Source: Trichobilharzia szidati
Lineage: Eukaryota; Platyhelminthes; Trematoda; Strigeidida; Schistosomatidae
Direction: 5' to 3'
Assembly (NCBI GenBank): GCA_944472155.2
Contig: OX235272.1
Location: 5,130,354-5,194,353 of the forward strand
Length of the DNA stretch: 64,000 nucleotides
The position numbers and the translations under genes are program-made. Position 1 is the first letter of the stretch, and each line of letters starts with the position of its first letter. The notes beneath the pieces were generated by a model that did not search any database, was not told the DNA's origin, and saw only the letters and a program-made list of their open reading frames with translations. Positions 46,284-56,465 of the stretch are shown here, one piece after another.

Positions 46284-49200
46284 CAGCATTTCAAGTTGTA
46301 TGGTATTGGTTAGCAAGGGTTATTTCGCCACAGATAGGTGCTACCTTGACGTAATGGTCGTGCTAACATGTCGCAATGACTGAAAGAGATAGTTTGAACT
46401 AAGGTTCCTGCAGATTCTACCATACTGAGGTCGTTTGGATAGCAGTTAGACTAGAAGCAGTCATCATCGTAGGTGGTTACACTATGTTGGGGGGGAGGTC
46501 TGTGGGCGAAGTTGTACTGCTTGATGATAGGGATGTAACAGCAGTAAGGCGTTCCCCTCAGATGATCAGCAGCAAGCCAAGAAAGGGTTGACCTTGAAAA
46601 TTGTACATTCCGAGTAGCTTGTAGTGGTCCGCAGCCGGTGGTAAGATCTTAGTTGGTACTGACGCACTTCCTAAGACTACTCTGTAGTCATGCAACACTA
46701 ATAGAGTCCCGGTTTCAGGCACCACAGGAAAAAATCAACTTCTATGATGTGGGTGGCCGGGAATTAGCAAATCGCCCACACACTTTCAAAAGGACATAAA
46801 ACCTGTCTGGTCATCACCCACCTATATCGATCAGAAAGACTATTCACCATCAAAGAAATAATGTTCTGATAATGTCAGCCATGATGAAACTCTCCAACCA
46901 ATCAAACGCAATTTCTACAAAATCAATAGTTGAAAATTCACCTGATGCTCACTATTGACTCTCCCTATTCAGGCAGTTAACTTGGGGTTCTAGTGGGAAG
47001 CAGTGACCAGTAGGGTACAGCAGGTTGGAGGTGAGGCAGTAACCTATCGAAGAAGACATTGCGAAGTGTTCACGCTGTGTCGTGAATTGGCAGAAGTTAG
47101 AATTCCTGGGATGGCCATTGGATCTGGTCCCAGTGGCTGCTGAATGGTCTACGAGCTAGCTCGCCTTGTAACCAAAAGGTACTGGGTTCGAATCCTGACG
47201 GCAGGTGCGTACGGATGGAGAGCCCCAAACTAGGACGAAACAGCTGTCCAGTACTCCCAGTGGTTCTCTAAATGATGTCAGCCCATGCAAAAACCCTCCA
47301 ACTAATGTTCTTTGTCTTCAGTTTTTCCCTTTCGTGTATAACTTAGGGAAGTACTCAAAGTGGTTGCCCGATGATGATAAGTAGTGTAACTTTTTAGCTC
47401 AAGGTACTATTAGTCTTTGAATTTTTGTAGTCAATAATATAAGCTCAAACATCCCTACGTATTGTCATCGAATGTTCTGAATGTTAGAAATTAATTGAAC
47501 TTGAGAGTGTATGTGTGCATTCATCACAATGTATCCGCAAATTTCGGGGAAAATTGTGTTCCCGATCAACAACCAAATCACACACATAGTTATAGTCCTA
47601 CAAGGAGGGGTATCCTAAGCAGTAGTAGTAGTAAGTTCCTAACCTTCGGTACGAAGTGACACTCAAATTCAAGTCTACCACCTGATGACCCTGTCTACAA
47701 GTACGGTATCTTTATCCGCAGTTTCTTACCGACTAACTTACAACAAGCGAAAATAGAAAATGTTGGTTGGGAAACTTAACAAATATATGCTCAAATCCCA
47801 GCTTTACTTATATAATCATTGGAAAAGTATCAGTTAGTGTTACACAGTATTGAGGCACTATAAAACGCTATTACAAATTGTATCTTCTAACTGTTTGTAC
47901 AATTGTTCAGGGCGTTTAGATTAAATCCTATAAATTGAAATTTTTTTCCACAGAATAATTGGAATGCTAAGTAGTTGCATTTCTATAAGACGATCGTTTG
48001 TGCTCGTTAAAGACTTGACTTTCAAGTGATGAGTCAGTCATCGATTCGAACCCAACTCTAAATCATATGTGCCATGTATTATTATTATTGTTCCCTTGGG
48101 TTCCTAGTGGAACATAGAACTTCAACTGCACGTCTCCACTTGCTTCTGTCTTCTGCTGTGCTTTTCACTTGCATCCATGTTAGTCCATACTGTTTCAACT
48201 CCTCTTCACACGATCTCCTCCATGTCACCCTTGGACGTCCTACTCGCCGCTTCCCTTTCGGGTTCCACTCGAGGGTCATGTACTCAAGCTTAACCTTCAT
48301 ATGAACGAACTGTGATCAAGATTTAATAGAATAGTTCCAAAACAGTTGGGCGCCGAGTGAGCAGTAGACATTTGTAAAAAGTATATTTGCAAAATGTAAA
48401 CGAAATTGAAATGAGTAGTTCCAACGTTTCCTACGTTCGGCAAACTGGCCTAATCTTCTTCAGGGAAATTAATCGAAATTAAAATAACAGAGGTTTATAT
48501 ATAATCAAAACAAGTGATTCAGCAAAGAGAGTCTTTCCAGCAACGAATTTATTGTCAAGCTGTACAATCGCATGTATGCATGGTTTTTAAGAAATTATAT
48601 CACGTGAGGGAATTGAATCATAGGTGTGAATGCATAAAGTAATAATAGTAGTATGAAATTTATTCATAATGTTTGTAATTATAATCATGGTTAAAAGTAA
48701 AAAGGTGACTTAGCTTCCGATATCATGAAAAGAAGGATATCACAGTCCCTGAAAAGGACATTCCCTGCTGCATCGGTGAGAATGGCGTTTTCCAGTCGAC
48801 CATTACTGTTCAGTAACCTGAAGGACAAGATTCCGCAGTTGACCAACTCTGTGTGCGTTTATCATTTCACCTGCTCATGTGTAGCTAGGTATATTGGTCG
48901 TTCGACTCGAGTTTTGTCCAAGAGGGTGAAAGAATACTATCCCGCCTGGTTACGAACAGATGGAGGTGGAGCAATAAGAAGCGCGATCATTCAACATCTA
49001 GTCGATCATGATCACCCTAGGTCTATAGCCTCCACCTTTAAAGTCATCTACATCATCTACAAGGCAAAATGTAATTTTCCCAAATCACTACTTATCCAAC
49101 TCATCTGTTTTGTTGAAGCTTTGGCTATCGAAACAGAAAAGCCAGAGCTCTGTGTACAAGAAAAGTTCGTTCAATCCCTCCAACCTTCATGGTCCTAATC

Positions 49201-50305
49201 CCTCTATGCTAAATTATGGTAATCCCCAATCATATTTTGGCTTTCAATTTTTCTCGTTTTGTCTATTCAGTTTGTATACTCTTCCTTTGTTACGTCAATT
49301 GTTACTACTATTACTATTCCCACTGTGAATTGTCCCCGGAATTATTTCACTCGGTCCACTTGTCAGTCTAAATCATTTCTGTTTTGCAACGTTAAATTCT
49401 ATGCTATTAAATTTCACACAATATTACGTAACGTTTTTATTTTATCCCATTTGCCTACCACTCTTATAATTCCTTTTTTTTAATTATAATTATATATAAT
49501 AATTATAATTATATAATTATAATTCCACACCCATTCCAACTTCTATACATCCTATGAATTGTTCTGTATATGATATTAATTATTTTGCCACTTCACACTG
49601 AACTATGATTATAATCACAAACATCTTAATTACATTTCATGCTACTATCATTGTTTTGTGTATTCACACCTATGATTCAATTCGCTCACCGGATATAATT
49701 TCTCTAAAAAAACCATATATGTAGGATTGTACAACTTGATAATAAATTCGTTGTTGAAAAGACTCTCTTCGCTGAATCACTTGTTCTGATTTTCTACATG
49801 TTACAATGGGAACTTTCCATGAGTTTATACATAAAAAGGACATCTCTTGTTTTTTAAAAACTTTATCCATTCATATAAGTTTTTTAAAACAAGAGATGCC
49901 CTTTTTACATATAAACCTCTGTTATTTTAATTTCGATTAATTTCCCTGAAGAAGTTCGGACCAGTTTTCCGAACGTAGAAACGTTGGAATTACTCATTTC
50001 AATTTCGCTGAAATTTTACAAATGTTTAAGCTTAACCTGTTGGCGAGTACTACTCCTCGCTCTCAATTAAATGCCTTCATGTCAATTTGCCTAAAAATTT
50101 CGTTTATATTTTTCACTTTTGATTATCTTTGTGTGCTTTTTCTTGTTTAGTTGACTTACCGGATGCTATTCGTTGTGATTTATTGATTGCTATGTCAGAT
50201 ATAGAACAACGTATGTCACAAGGTTCATCTGAAAGACTACAATTGAGTGCATTTATATCAGCATTTACTCGTGCTAAAGCAGCTTTAGAGTCTCAAAAAT
50301 GTTAA
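39354..50305 (+). CDS. RFC5: Replication factor C subunit 5, complete, ten exons
   Basis: Small AAA+ subunit of the RFC clamp loader, which opens PCNA and loads it at primer-template junctions in the nucleus; also part of checkpoint loaders. Exons: 39,354-39,367; 39,402-39,466; 39,505-39,638; 39,670-39,749; 39,781-39,854; 39,900-40,059; 40,090-40,171; 43,043-43,172; 45,414-45,491; 50,151-50,305. They sum to 972 nt, 323 aa (human about 340). All junctions are GT-AG and in phase. Features: MDIPWIEKYRP start, Walker A GPPGTGKT (residues 43-50), Walker B LVILDEAD (103-110), sensor-1 ICNY (136-139), SRC arginine-finger motif (149-151), GDMRKSIN sensor-2 region (193-200), then the C-terminal collar ending [11 protein letters not shown] 39,354 follows an in-frame TAA at 39,333. 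The first six introns are 30-45 bp; introns 7-9 are 2.9, 2.2 and 4.7 kb and hold transposons. A TTTTGGCGG sequence just upstream of the ATG resembles an E2F site. Confidence 0.95.
40490..41300 (+). mobile_element. SINE family C split by an RTE-B fragment
   Basis: In RFC5 intron 7. 40,490-40,695 is SINE-C body (GAGGGTTCGAACCTCAGAAG, GTTGCAGATACGCCTTGTTG, AAGGCTTCCTGCTGATTACT) reaching GATAAAATTCTG; 41,224-41,300 resumes at GAATTCAGCCTGCACC and ends GACTAGACACATTACACTA. Between them, 40,700-41,220 is minus-oriented RTE-B 3' end (TTTGAGCCATTTCACCG, ACCATCTCAATCGATG). Confidence 0.7.
41470..41740 (-). mobile_element. RTE-like (family A) 3' scrap
   Basis: RFC5 intron 7. TTATTATTACC tail then landmarks ACATGGGGCTTCACTAGCAC and CCCATGTCACCTTCCCAACC on the plus strand match the family A antisense layout. 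Confidence 0.55.
42280..42620 (-). mobile_element. Smalpha-type SINE, ribozyme deleted
   Basis: RFC5 intron 7. The minus strand keeps GGTGCGTACTGATGAAGAGT, an intact CUGAUGA box, then ACAAACTAGTACTCCC: the expected GACGAAACAGCTGTCC between the two AG dinucleotides is missing, so GAAA, stem III and the cleavage site are lost. Confidence 0.8.
43490..44405 (+). pseudogene. RTE-like (family B) C-terminal remnant, copy 1
   Basis: RFC5 intron 8. Multi-frame plus-strand remnant: [19 protein letters not shown] (where better copies read YLGS), [17 protein letters not shown], [52 protein letters not shown]. Ends with the 3' UTR at about 44,395. No intact frame. Confidence 0.75.
44406..45235 (+). pseudogene. 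RTE-like (family B) C-terminal remnant, copy 2
   Basis: RFC5 intron 8, tandem to copy 1. Starts [18 protein letters not shown], i.e. the RT catalytic ADD motif, then [31 protein letters not shown], and the tail with [31 protein letters not shown] and [20 protein letters not shown]. Frameshifted and stop-ridden. Confidence 0.75.
45515..45634. repeat. (C)n(AC)n and (TA)n microsatellites
   Basis: RFC5 intron 9. CCCCCCCCCACACACACACAC at 45,523-45,543, then about 24 TA units at 45,586-45,634. The 45,224-45,715 frame reads through the TA tract and includes RFC5 exon 9, and is not a separate gene. Confidence 0.9.
45640..46248 (-). mobile_element. About 0.6-kb retroposed repeat flanked by (TA)n
   Basis: Nearly identical to 16,458-17,095 (for example CAACCAAGTGTGACCTACAA, GGGCATCCGCTTTCGCCCTC). 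On its left is the (TA)n tract and on its right, at 46,249-46,279, another (TA)n, as if inserted into a TA microsatellite. A roughly 40-bp internal deletion relative to the first copy follows GAGTTCGG. Confidence 0.75.
46290..46790 (+). mobile_element. RTE 5' UTR-like fragment
   Basis: Shares landmarks with the region just upstream of the RTE endonuclease at 62,786: GTAATGGTCGTGCTAACATG / CGCAATGAC, GTTTGGATAGCAGTTAGAC and TAGTCATGCAACACTAATAG. It ends before any ORF. RFC5 intron 9. Confidence 0.55.
46975..47320 (+). mobile_element. Smalpha-type SINE with degenerate hammerhead
   Basis: RFC5 intron 9. CTAGTGGGAAGCAGTGACCA, tRNA-like region with CTGGGTTCGAATCCTGACGG (best B box in the window), then CGGATGGAGAGCCCCAAACT and GACGAAACAGCTGTCCAGTA. 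GAAA, stem III and the cleavage site are intact; CUGAUGA reads CGGATGG. Confidence 0.8.
48076..48280 (-). mobile_element. RTE-like (family A) 3' terminal piece
   Basis: Minus strand: [54 protein letters not shown] and the (ATT)n tail at 48,076. This is the best-preserved family A terminus here. RFC5 intron 9. Confidence 0.85.
48725..49198 (+). pseudogene. PLE GIY-YIG endonuclease C-terminal frame
   Basis: A 157-codon open frame: [92 protein letters not shown]. The nuclease core YIGRSTR, the CSC pair and the downstream E/H residues are present. The RT domain is missing, so the copy is 5'-truncated although this part is intact. ATG 48,725 is not a native start. Confidence 0.9.
49475..49525. 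repeat. AATTATAATT-rich low-complexity tract
   Basis: Imperfect TAATTATAAT repeats, self-complementary, within the 3' part of the PLE copy. Confidence 0.7.
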
Positions 50306-50339
50306 TATCTATTTTTCATATTCTATTTTATGTTATTAC

Positions 50340-50345
50340 AATAAA
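50340..50345 (+). promoter_or_regulatory. Polyadenylation signal AATAAA of RFC5
   Basis: AATAAA lies 35 nt after the RFC5 stop (TAA 50,303-50,305), a normal distance for a compact 3' UTR. Confidence 0.7.
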
Positions 50346-50399
50346 CTAATTGTTGTATATTGATTTTATGTTGTGTTGTATGTTCATTCGTTAGTTGAG

Positions 50400-51250
50400 T
50401 AGAAAAGCTATGGAGAATAGTCAGCTAAGACTTTGAGAAATGCGCCCAGCTTTGGTTTTTATATCATTCCTTTACGTTCCAAGTAGAGCATAGGGCGGTA
50501 GAGTGTTCTTACTTGGTGGGGTGACCTCTGTACCCAACCAGGCCTTCTTTAACCAAACTTGACTGACGTCTGAATGAGGTTTCGGAATACGTCGCCCGTA
50601 CCAATTCACTTACCCGTCATTTTGACCAGAACTGTAATATATTTTACGATTAGCCGTACAGTTCCAATGACTGGAGCATTTCTTGTCTGTTGGTCTAAGT
50701 TCTATTGTTGACTGAGAACTTGTTTGGTAACATACTATAGTTGCTGAAGTTCCCACACAAACTGGCTTCCAGAAAACTGCAAGTCATTCTTGTGTAAAGT
50801 GGTAAACGTTTGACTATATCTTACTGCCACAAGGTGTCGGATACCGTACTAGATTTTGAGTTGCACTCGGTGTTCGAGGGCTTGGAAACTTCGGTTTTCT
50901 AGCCTGAAGCAAGTGAGACACAGTTGCAACCACAACACAGATTTGTACGTTGATTCTTCAACGAGTAAAAGATCACATTTTCTAAAGCAAACATTGGATC
51001 AGAGATAAGTTAACTCCGATCGTAAATGTAATACAGAAAACAGATGGACAGCGATATTATTAAATCGAACGTCTTTGGTGCATTTTCCTGTCTTTACCTA
51101 TGAAAGTGAATTTGTATTCTGTTGCTTATAATTTCCTAGTAGTATTTAGACTTAAGTGTTTATATTGGCCGCTAATATATGCGTCTATTAAAAATCACCA
51201 TAAAGTAGAGCATATGTAAAAGGGTTTTTGGGAAAGGGATAGTCCTGTGG
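50400..51250. other. Unassigned intergenic DNA
   Basis: ATTCCTTTACGTTCCAAGTA near 50,465 resembles the 3' end of SINE family B. I see no gene. Confidence 0.4.
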
Positions 51251-51254
51251 GGGA

Positions 51255-51690
51255 CATTTTATTTTTTTTATTCATTTAAACGCAGAAAAACTTGGTACAA
51301 TATGGCACCAAGGAAGATGCGCCACACAATATTGTGTGAGGGCTGAGATACTGCCCGGGCGCCCAGACCGAAGCAGGTGGTTTTCCTAAGGGACCACCCC
51401 CCGAGCCTTTGACTTGGAGTCTAATCCGCAAGGCAGCGGAGCTGCGTTCCCATGGTTGCCGGTGACCCATATGGGTTCATACGCCATTCAATCCGATTGA
51501 ATTCTGGAGCCCATGTACCCCATGGTAACTGCTTTTAGCCTAACCGCTAACCAAACAACCTTCCTGACATGGTAGGACCTGCAGGGACATGAGTCCCAGC
51601 CAGTTTAGCTTGTTGGGTCACTGCGGCATTCAAGCCCGACCACCACGGAAAGGTAGCAGTTATCGGTCGGGGGGGGGGGACAGTGTAACT
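51255..51690 (-). mobile_element. Relative of the 0.6-kb retroposed repeat
   Basis: The plus-strand left end is T-rich (TTTTATTTTTTTTATTC) and the body shares the layout GCCGGTGACC...GGGTTCATACGCC and a GGGACCACC block with the repeats at 16.5 and 45.6 kb, though most bases differ. A more decayed relative is at 52,490-52,760 (ATGTGCCACATAAGAACGG, GTGGTTATCTCAAGAGGACA). Confidence 0.5.
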
Positions 51691-51813
51691 CAATAAAAGT
51701 AACACGACACCTGGTACCGACAGATACGTTGAGACGGTATTGAATAAGAAATCTATGACGAAAGGTAGTACACAGACTTACTGCTGTACGTGACTTCTCA
51801 AATGTAATAAATT

Positions 51814-52148
51814 TGTAACAACAGAAGACAAGGGCCAGGCAACAGATCGTTTATTAAGGAAATCAAAGCATATTTATATATTTTCATGTACATTATTATA
51901 GATTAGTTAAGCAAACAAACACAGTCCTCTGATTGGTTGTTTCTCACTTAAAGTTAATCTTTCATCTCTTTGTGACTGTTTCTTGAATGTCAAATCCTCT
52001 ATATGTTAACTGTACCCGCCTACGTAAAGTCTGCTGTGGTCGGTTTTGAATCAGTTTTGTTCATATTTTTTCACGACAAATTTTGAGAACTTAGACATTG
52101 ATGTAAATTACTGTCTACCAATTTGGCTAGTAGACAGCTCTCACCACA
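51814..52148. mobile_element. Solo LTR, 335 bp, 4-bp TSD
   Basis: Begins TGTAACAACAGAAGACAAGG and ends GACAGCTCTCACCACA, flanked by AATT on both sides (51,810-51,813; 52,149-52,152). It matches 25,842-26,174 along its length, with conserved CGTAAAGTCTGCTGT near the middle. No polyprotein sequence adjoins. Confidence 0.85.
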
Positions 52149-52759
52149 AATTCACTAATTCCTCTTAGCGGATTACGTCATCTTGGCTACATTATTTCTC
52201 CATCAAGATCCTTTGTAGTATAATCTCGATTCAAAAACCTATTTGATTAAGTCGACCGGGGACTACCTAAGCCCCCATAGTTTTAGAGCTGTATGTTTCG
52301 TGAAGATAGATTAGTGAACGATAACGATTGTCTCTGATTCCTGATAATGCAGCCAAAGTAGGTTTATCGTGACGTCACCACACCATATTACTACATTAGC
52401 ATTACTGATACGATTTTCTAGTACTTACGTTCAGCATTTTTTAAAAACTTGCAGAATCTTATCTACATCTACTTAAACACAGATCTGTTACAACATAAGT
52501 TACAGGAGATGTGCCACATAAGAACGGGGATGGTGTGAAGACCGAAAAACTCTCCGGACAACTACATCGAAGTGGGTGGTTATCTCAAGAGGACAATTCC
52601 CCAAGACTTTGACTTAAACTCAAGTCCACAGATCAGCATTCTCACGGTCGCCTGCAACTAAAACAGGTTCACGCGACTTTCAGATCCTGAAACCAATGTA
52701 CATCATAAGACTGAGAATCAGCATTCCAACCCCACTTAATAAACACACTAGTTCGATAA

Positions 52760-54180
52760 TAAGTGTTGAACAGTCGCCTTTTCACTTTTGGAGGGACAGT
52801 ACACCATTTGAAAGGCTTTGTTAGGAATCATATGATACGCTATAGTTACGTACTTAGATGACAGCGCTTCCGGTTTTCCCACGCCCATCCATATTTAGGC
52901 ATTCACAGGGGACCTACAAGCTATATGTGCAAGTTATTTGCAACAAACACCCAATTTTAAGTTCGGTACACAAGCACAGAATTAGGAATCACACCTTAGC
53001 TGGTACTGGAAACTTTCAGAACGATTATGCCTTGGCTCCACTATGGATAAAATCTTATTCATAATGTAGTTATACGCTACCACAGTGCCCAAGTTTCATC
53101 CTTATACGAATTACGCGTTACACCTGAGGTGCAGATATGTCCCAACAACACATTTAAAATTACACTTCGGTTGGTGGCCTTAATATGACTTTTGGTCGGT
53201 GCTTACGTATTACAAATTAGGGCATCAGTCAACCAAGTCAGGATAGACCAACGTAGCTAGTCATACAAAAACATCCCCTGGTGTTATTGTGTAATAAGAT
53301 AGAGACCAACATACCTGCACATCAGGTTTGGCGGTTTCACTAGATAGATGAGGTCTTGGCTTTTGGCCAAGATCTCTCATTTTGTAATTATTTATAACCC
53401 AAATTCATCTAGGCACTAACAAATTTTCGACACTTTTCTTCGGTTAATGATGGATTTCGTGCCACGTGACAGCCCTTGAGAACGTCGACATAAACATGCA
53501 GTACATAAGACCATACTGTCTGTACAATTATACCTTGATCTAGTTACTTCCCAATGAAGATTTGCCGGTGCATAAGGTAATGCTGACGTCAATAGTATAC
53601 AACTTAATCGTCAGCATTCGTAGCATATATGCCTTAACTTGCCATCACATCATTAACATAATAACAACGATTGAAAGTTGACCTTAGTTTTAGTCTTAAG
53701 AAAATCAAAGGGGTCTTGCATACCCAAGATATGATCAAGAATACAATCGTATCACACAACACCAAATTAGAAACAATACACAATGCCTACCTTTTGATCA
53801 CACAACCATAATGGAGAGCAACTTTCAAGTATTATATCACACTGGGTTTTACTGCCTTGAGATCATAGAGGATGCAGTGACAAACTGAAACGAATACTGC
53901 TGTATTGAAAAACACTCGGAATCCACCTTTAGTGTCTCATCAACACCAACCAGCCTACATAGTGAATTTGAGAAGACACTAATGAAGGGTTTTATTAAAA
54001 CACACCATGATAACAGTCAGTGCATCCAAGAGACAGTGGGTTACTGCACAGGCTGCTACCTTACCACTCATCCTAGTCATCAGACTATTAAAGCCTACAT
54101 GCAGTCTACGTGTTAACAGAAAACCATCTTAAAGCACTGTTGCGGTGAGTAAAATAATATATATCCCAAGATCAAAAATT
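52760..54180. other. Unassigned intergenic DNA
   Basis: No coding frame or repeat that I can support. The plus frame at 52,858-53,064 shows no motif. Confidence 0.4.
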
Positions 54181-54237
54181 GCCATTCCCTAATAAAAACA
54201 AATACTCTTTCCGTAAGCATATATTGAAAAATTAAAT

Positions 54238-55265
54238 TCAACCCAGTTTGATTTGCAACTCCTTCTTCTTTGCCTTCTCAATCTTAATTTGTCTTGCAAT
54301 GGATTTGGAACCCATAACACCGCCACCCCAATGTTTGCGGATCTAAGCAAAAGATTATATCCACAAATACTTCTTACCTCTTCGTATCTATCATTATAAT
54401 TGTTCTTCACCATTTCAACTATTTTGGTTAATCGAGATTTGTCCTCTCTGAAGGATATAAAATAGGTAAATCGAACTTACTCTCTAATATTGGTAAGAGC
54501 CAGACAAGTACAAGTCTTCCTATGGACCAGTAGTCCTAGTTTGGCTTTGCTTTTAACGATACAGTAGGGTACACCCATTTTCCTGCAGAGTGCTGGAAGG
54601 AACAACACAATTTCGATAGGTTCTACATCATGTGCTATTACAACCAGGCGAGCTTTCTTCTGTGTAATGGCAGCTGTCACTTCACGAATGCCAGACCTCA
54701 CGGTAGGCTTACGGGCTGCTGGCTCGTCAGGTTTACCTTCGGCGCGCTGTTGAGCCCGATGAACCAAGAGCATTTTCTTAGCTCTCTTGCTAAGAGGCTC
54801 ATACTTTCCAACCAAGCTGAAAATTTGATTCGCTACAAAGCCAATATGGTTCACTAACTAGACATACCAGAGTTTCTGTCTAACGTTTGTGAAAACTGGT
54901 GGATTGGAGGTGGGACTTTCAATCGCTTCTTGAGTACTGCCTTCCGACGTTGCAGTTCAACATATTTGGGCCACTTCACAAACCGATAAAGATTTCTTTT
55001 CGGCTGTATATCCTGACCAATACTGAAGTTTTTAGGGCGACGCTGGATGAGTGGATTCTTGACAACAACTTTCTTGGCTGCTGTCTTCTTAGCTATCTCA
55101 GGTAGAGGGGCAACTTTTGAAGGCTTTCCCTTTCGGACAGTTGGTATTTCAGGTTCCTGGGGGATAATCTCCTTGATCTTTTTGGCCTTTATAATCTTCT
55201 TCGGTTTGTTCGGCTACATTCAAAGATAACCAAGTAGAATAAACAAAGGACTAACAACTCACCAT
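54238..55265 (-). CDS. RPL7A: Large-subunit ribosomal protein eL8 (L7a), complete, five exons
   Basis: Cytosolic 60S ribosomal protein of the L7Ae family, which binds kink-turns in rRNA. Minus-strand exons: 55,265-55,263 (ATG only); 55,213-54,868; 54,832-54,481; 54,447-54,378; 54,342-54,238 (stop TGA). Together 876 nt, 291 aa (human 266). All introns are GT-AG, 33-50 bp, in phase. Conserved blocks: [71 protein letters not shown] and [20 protein letters not shown] (L7Ae core, residues about 175-220), [23 protein letters not shown] and [20 protein letters not shown]. The basic N-terminal extension ([14 protein letters not shown]..., residues 2-60) is longer than in mammals. One change within a conserved stretch is LGLLVHRK for LGRLVHRK. 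The first intron lies immediately after ATG, a common ribosomal-protein layout. Confidence 0.96.
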
Positions 55266-56460
55266 GCTTAGATAGTCAAACTGAGCGCCACCAGACACAG
55301 CCTAACAAGTGAAATAATGTATTTGCTGTTCATTGACACTTTAATTTTCATAAGATTAACATAAATACTGAAGTTCTTATTGCCTATAAGACTTGAAAGT
55401 GTAAATAACTGGCTTGGAATCAACTCTTACAGATATACAGCATATGGATTTAAGTGATGACAGCAGATTTCTCAGATTTCAGATTTTTGTTTGGTGATCG
55501 AAGGCTTCAGTCAAATATTACTCCTTTGCTAATAAGTATGCGTGCCTGTCTTGTTTCTCATTAAACGCGTCCAGGGACTGCTCAGACTCCATTTGTTGTC
55601 AGTGTCACAAGAATTAATTATTCGTTGGGAGAACCAGTACCCCGCAGTTCTTCCTTGGCTCTTAAACTGCCATGTTATTTACTCTCAGATGTTTTGACCT
55701 AGTGGAAATGCAGGCAGACAGTGTTTCACATTCTACAGTCACTCCTTAGGGTTTCGAATGCTTTGAATGGATCTCGTCTCTGTCTATTGTATCATGAAGG
55801 TAAGAGATAAAATACCAAGCTGTCCCCGGTTTGATAAATCATTCGCACCAGAAAACTTTTAATTTATATGAGTTCCTTCTAAATTCAGTAGCTGGATATC
55901 CTTTATAAACCTCACCACAGAGATATGAGGCTGTGGGCCACTTATTATTGATAGTGTGTGGTAGTTTTAGGTAATTTCTCTCGGATCACCATACGTTCGT
56001 AGTTGGAAAAGTGGTGCCCCCTCCTACTTCACTTGTGTGGTCGTTGTCCACAAACAACCTGAGCGACGCGCTTCGTGTAGGCGTTACAATCTCTCCATAT
56101 AACGTGGAAATCATTTTTTCCATTCTGGAATATCGCGATCTATGCTTGACTACTATACAATAATAACTGATATTGGTTGCACATCCAGTAACTAAATATC
56201 CAGATTTTATCACCGCCAGAATACTATTTGGATCCAGTCAAATTCGTGCGAATAAAGAGCAACCTATCACAATCGAACCATAGAGAAGTCCTTAGTTTTG
56301 TGGTCTATAACTATCAGAGTTAACTTATTTGATAGTGGTCTATTTTTAGTTTGTATTTTATACATTCATACCTGTTTATCGTTGTTTTATCTATTGAGAT
56401 AATATAACAGCATTTCACACACTTTTATCAGTTTTTGAGAAATTAATATAATCTTCACCT
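55266..56460. other. RPL7A upstream region and intergenic DNA
   Basis: The RPL7A promoter must lie here. The frame just upstream of the RPL7A ATG stays open to a TAG about 40 nt away, so no alternative start exists. A possible acceptor TTGTTAG on the minus strand near 55,302 could mark a 5' UTR intron or a trans-splice site. Confidence 0.4.
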
Positions 56461-56465
56461 CCATA

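Larger units (their letters stand above)
48398..50015. mobile_element. PLE copy inside inverted terminal repeats
   Basis: RFC5 intron 9. Left arm about 48,398-48,690 and right arm about 49,610-50,010 are reverse complements (left TTTCCTACGTTCGGCAAACT, right AGTTTTCCGAACGTAGAAAC; left ATAACAGAGGTTTATATATA, right ATAAACCTCTGTTATTTTAA). The right arm has an extra stretch with its own hairpin (49,846-49,905: CATCTCTTGTTTT/AAAACAAGAGATG). Hammerhead-like cores sit near both outer ends: CCCTGAAGAAG then GAAACGTTGGAA. Confidence 0.88.
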
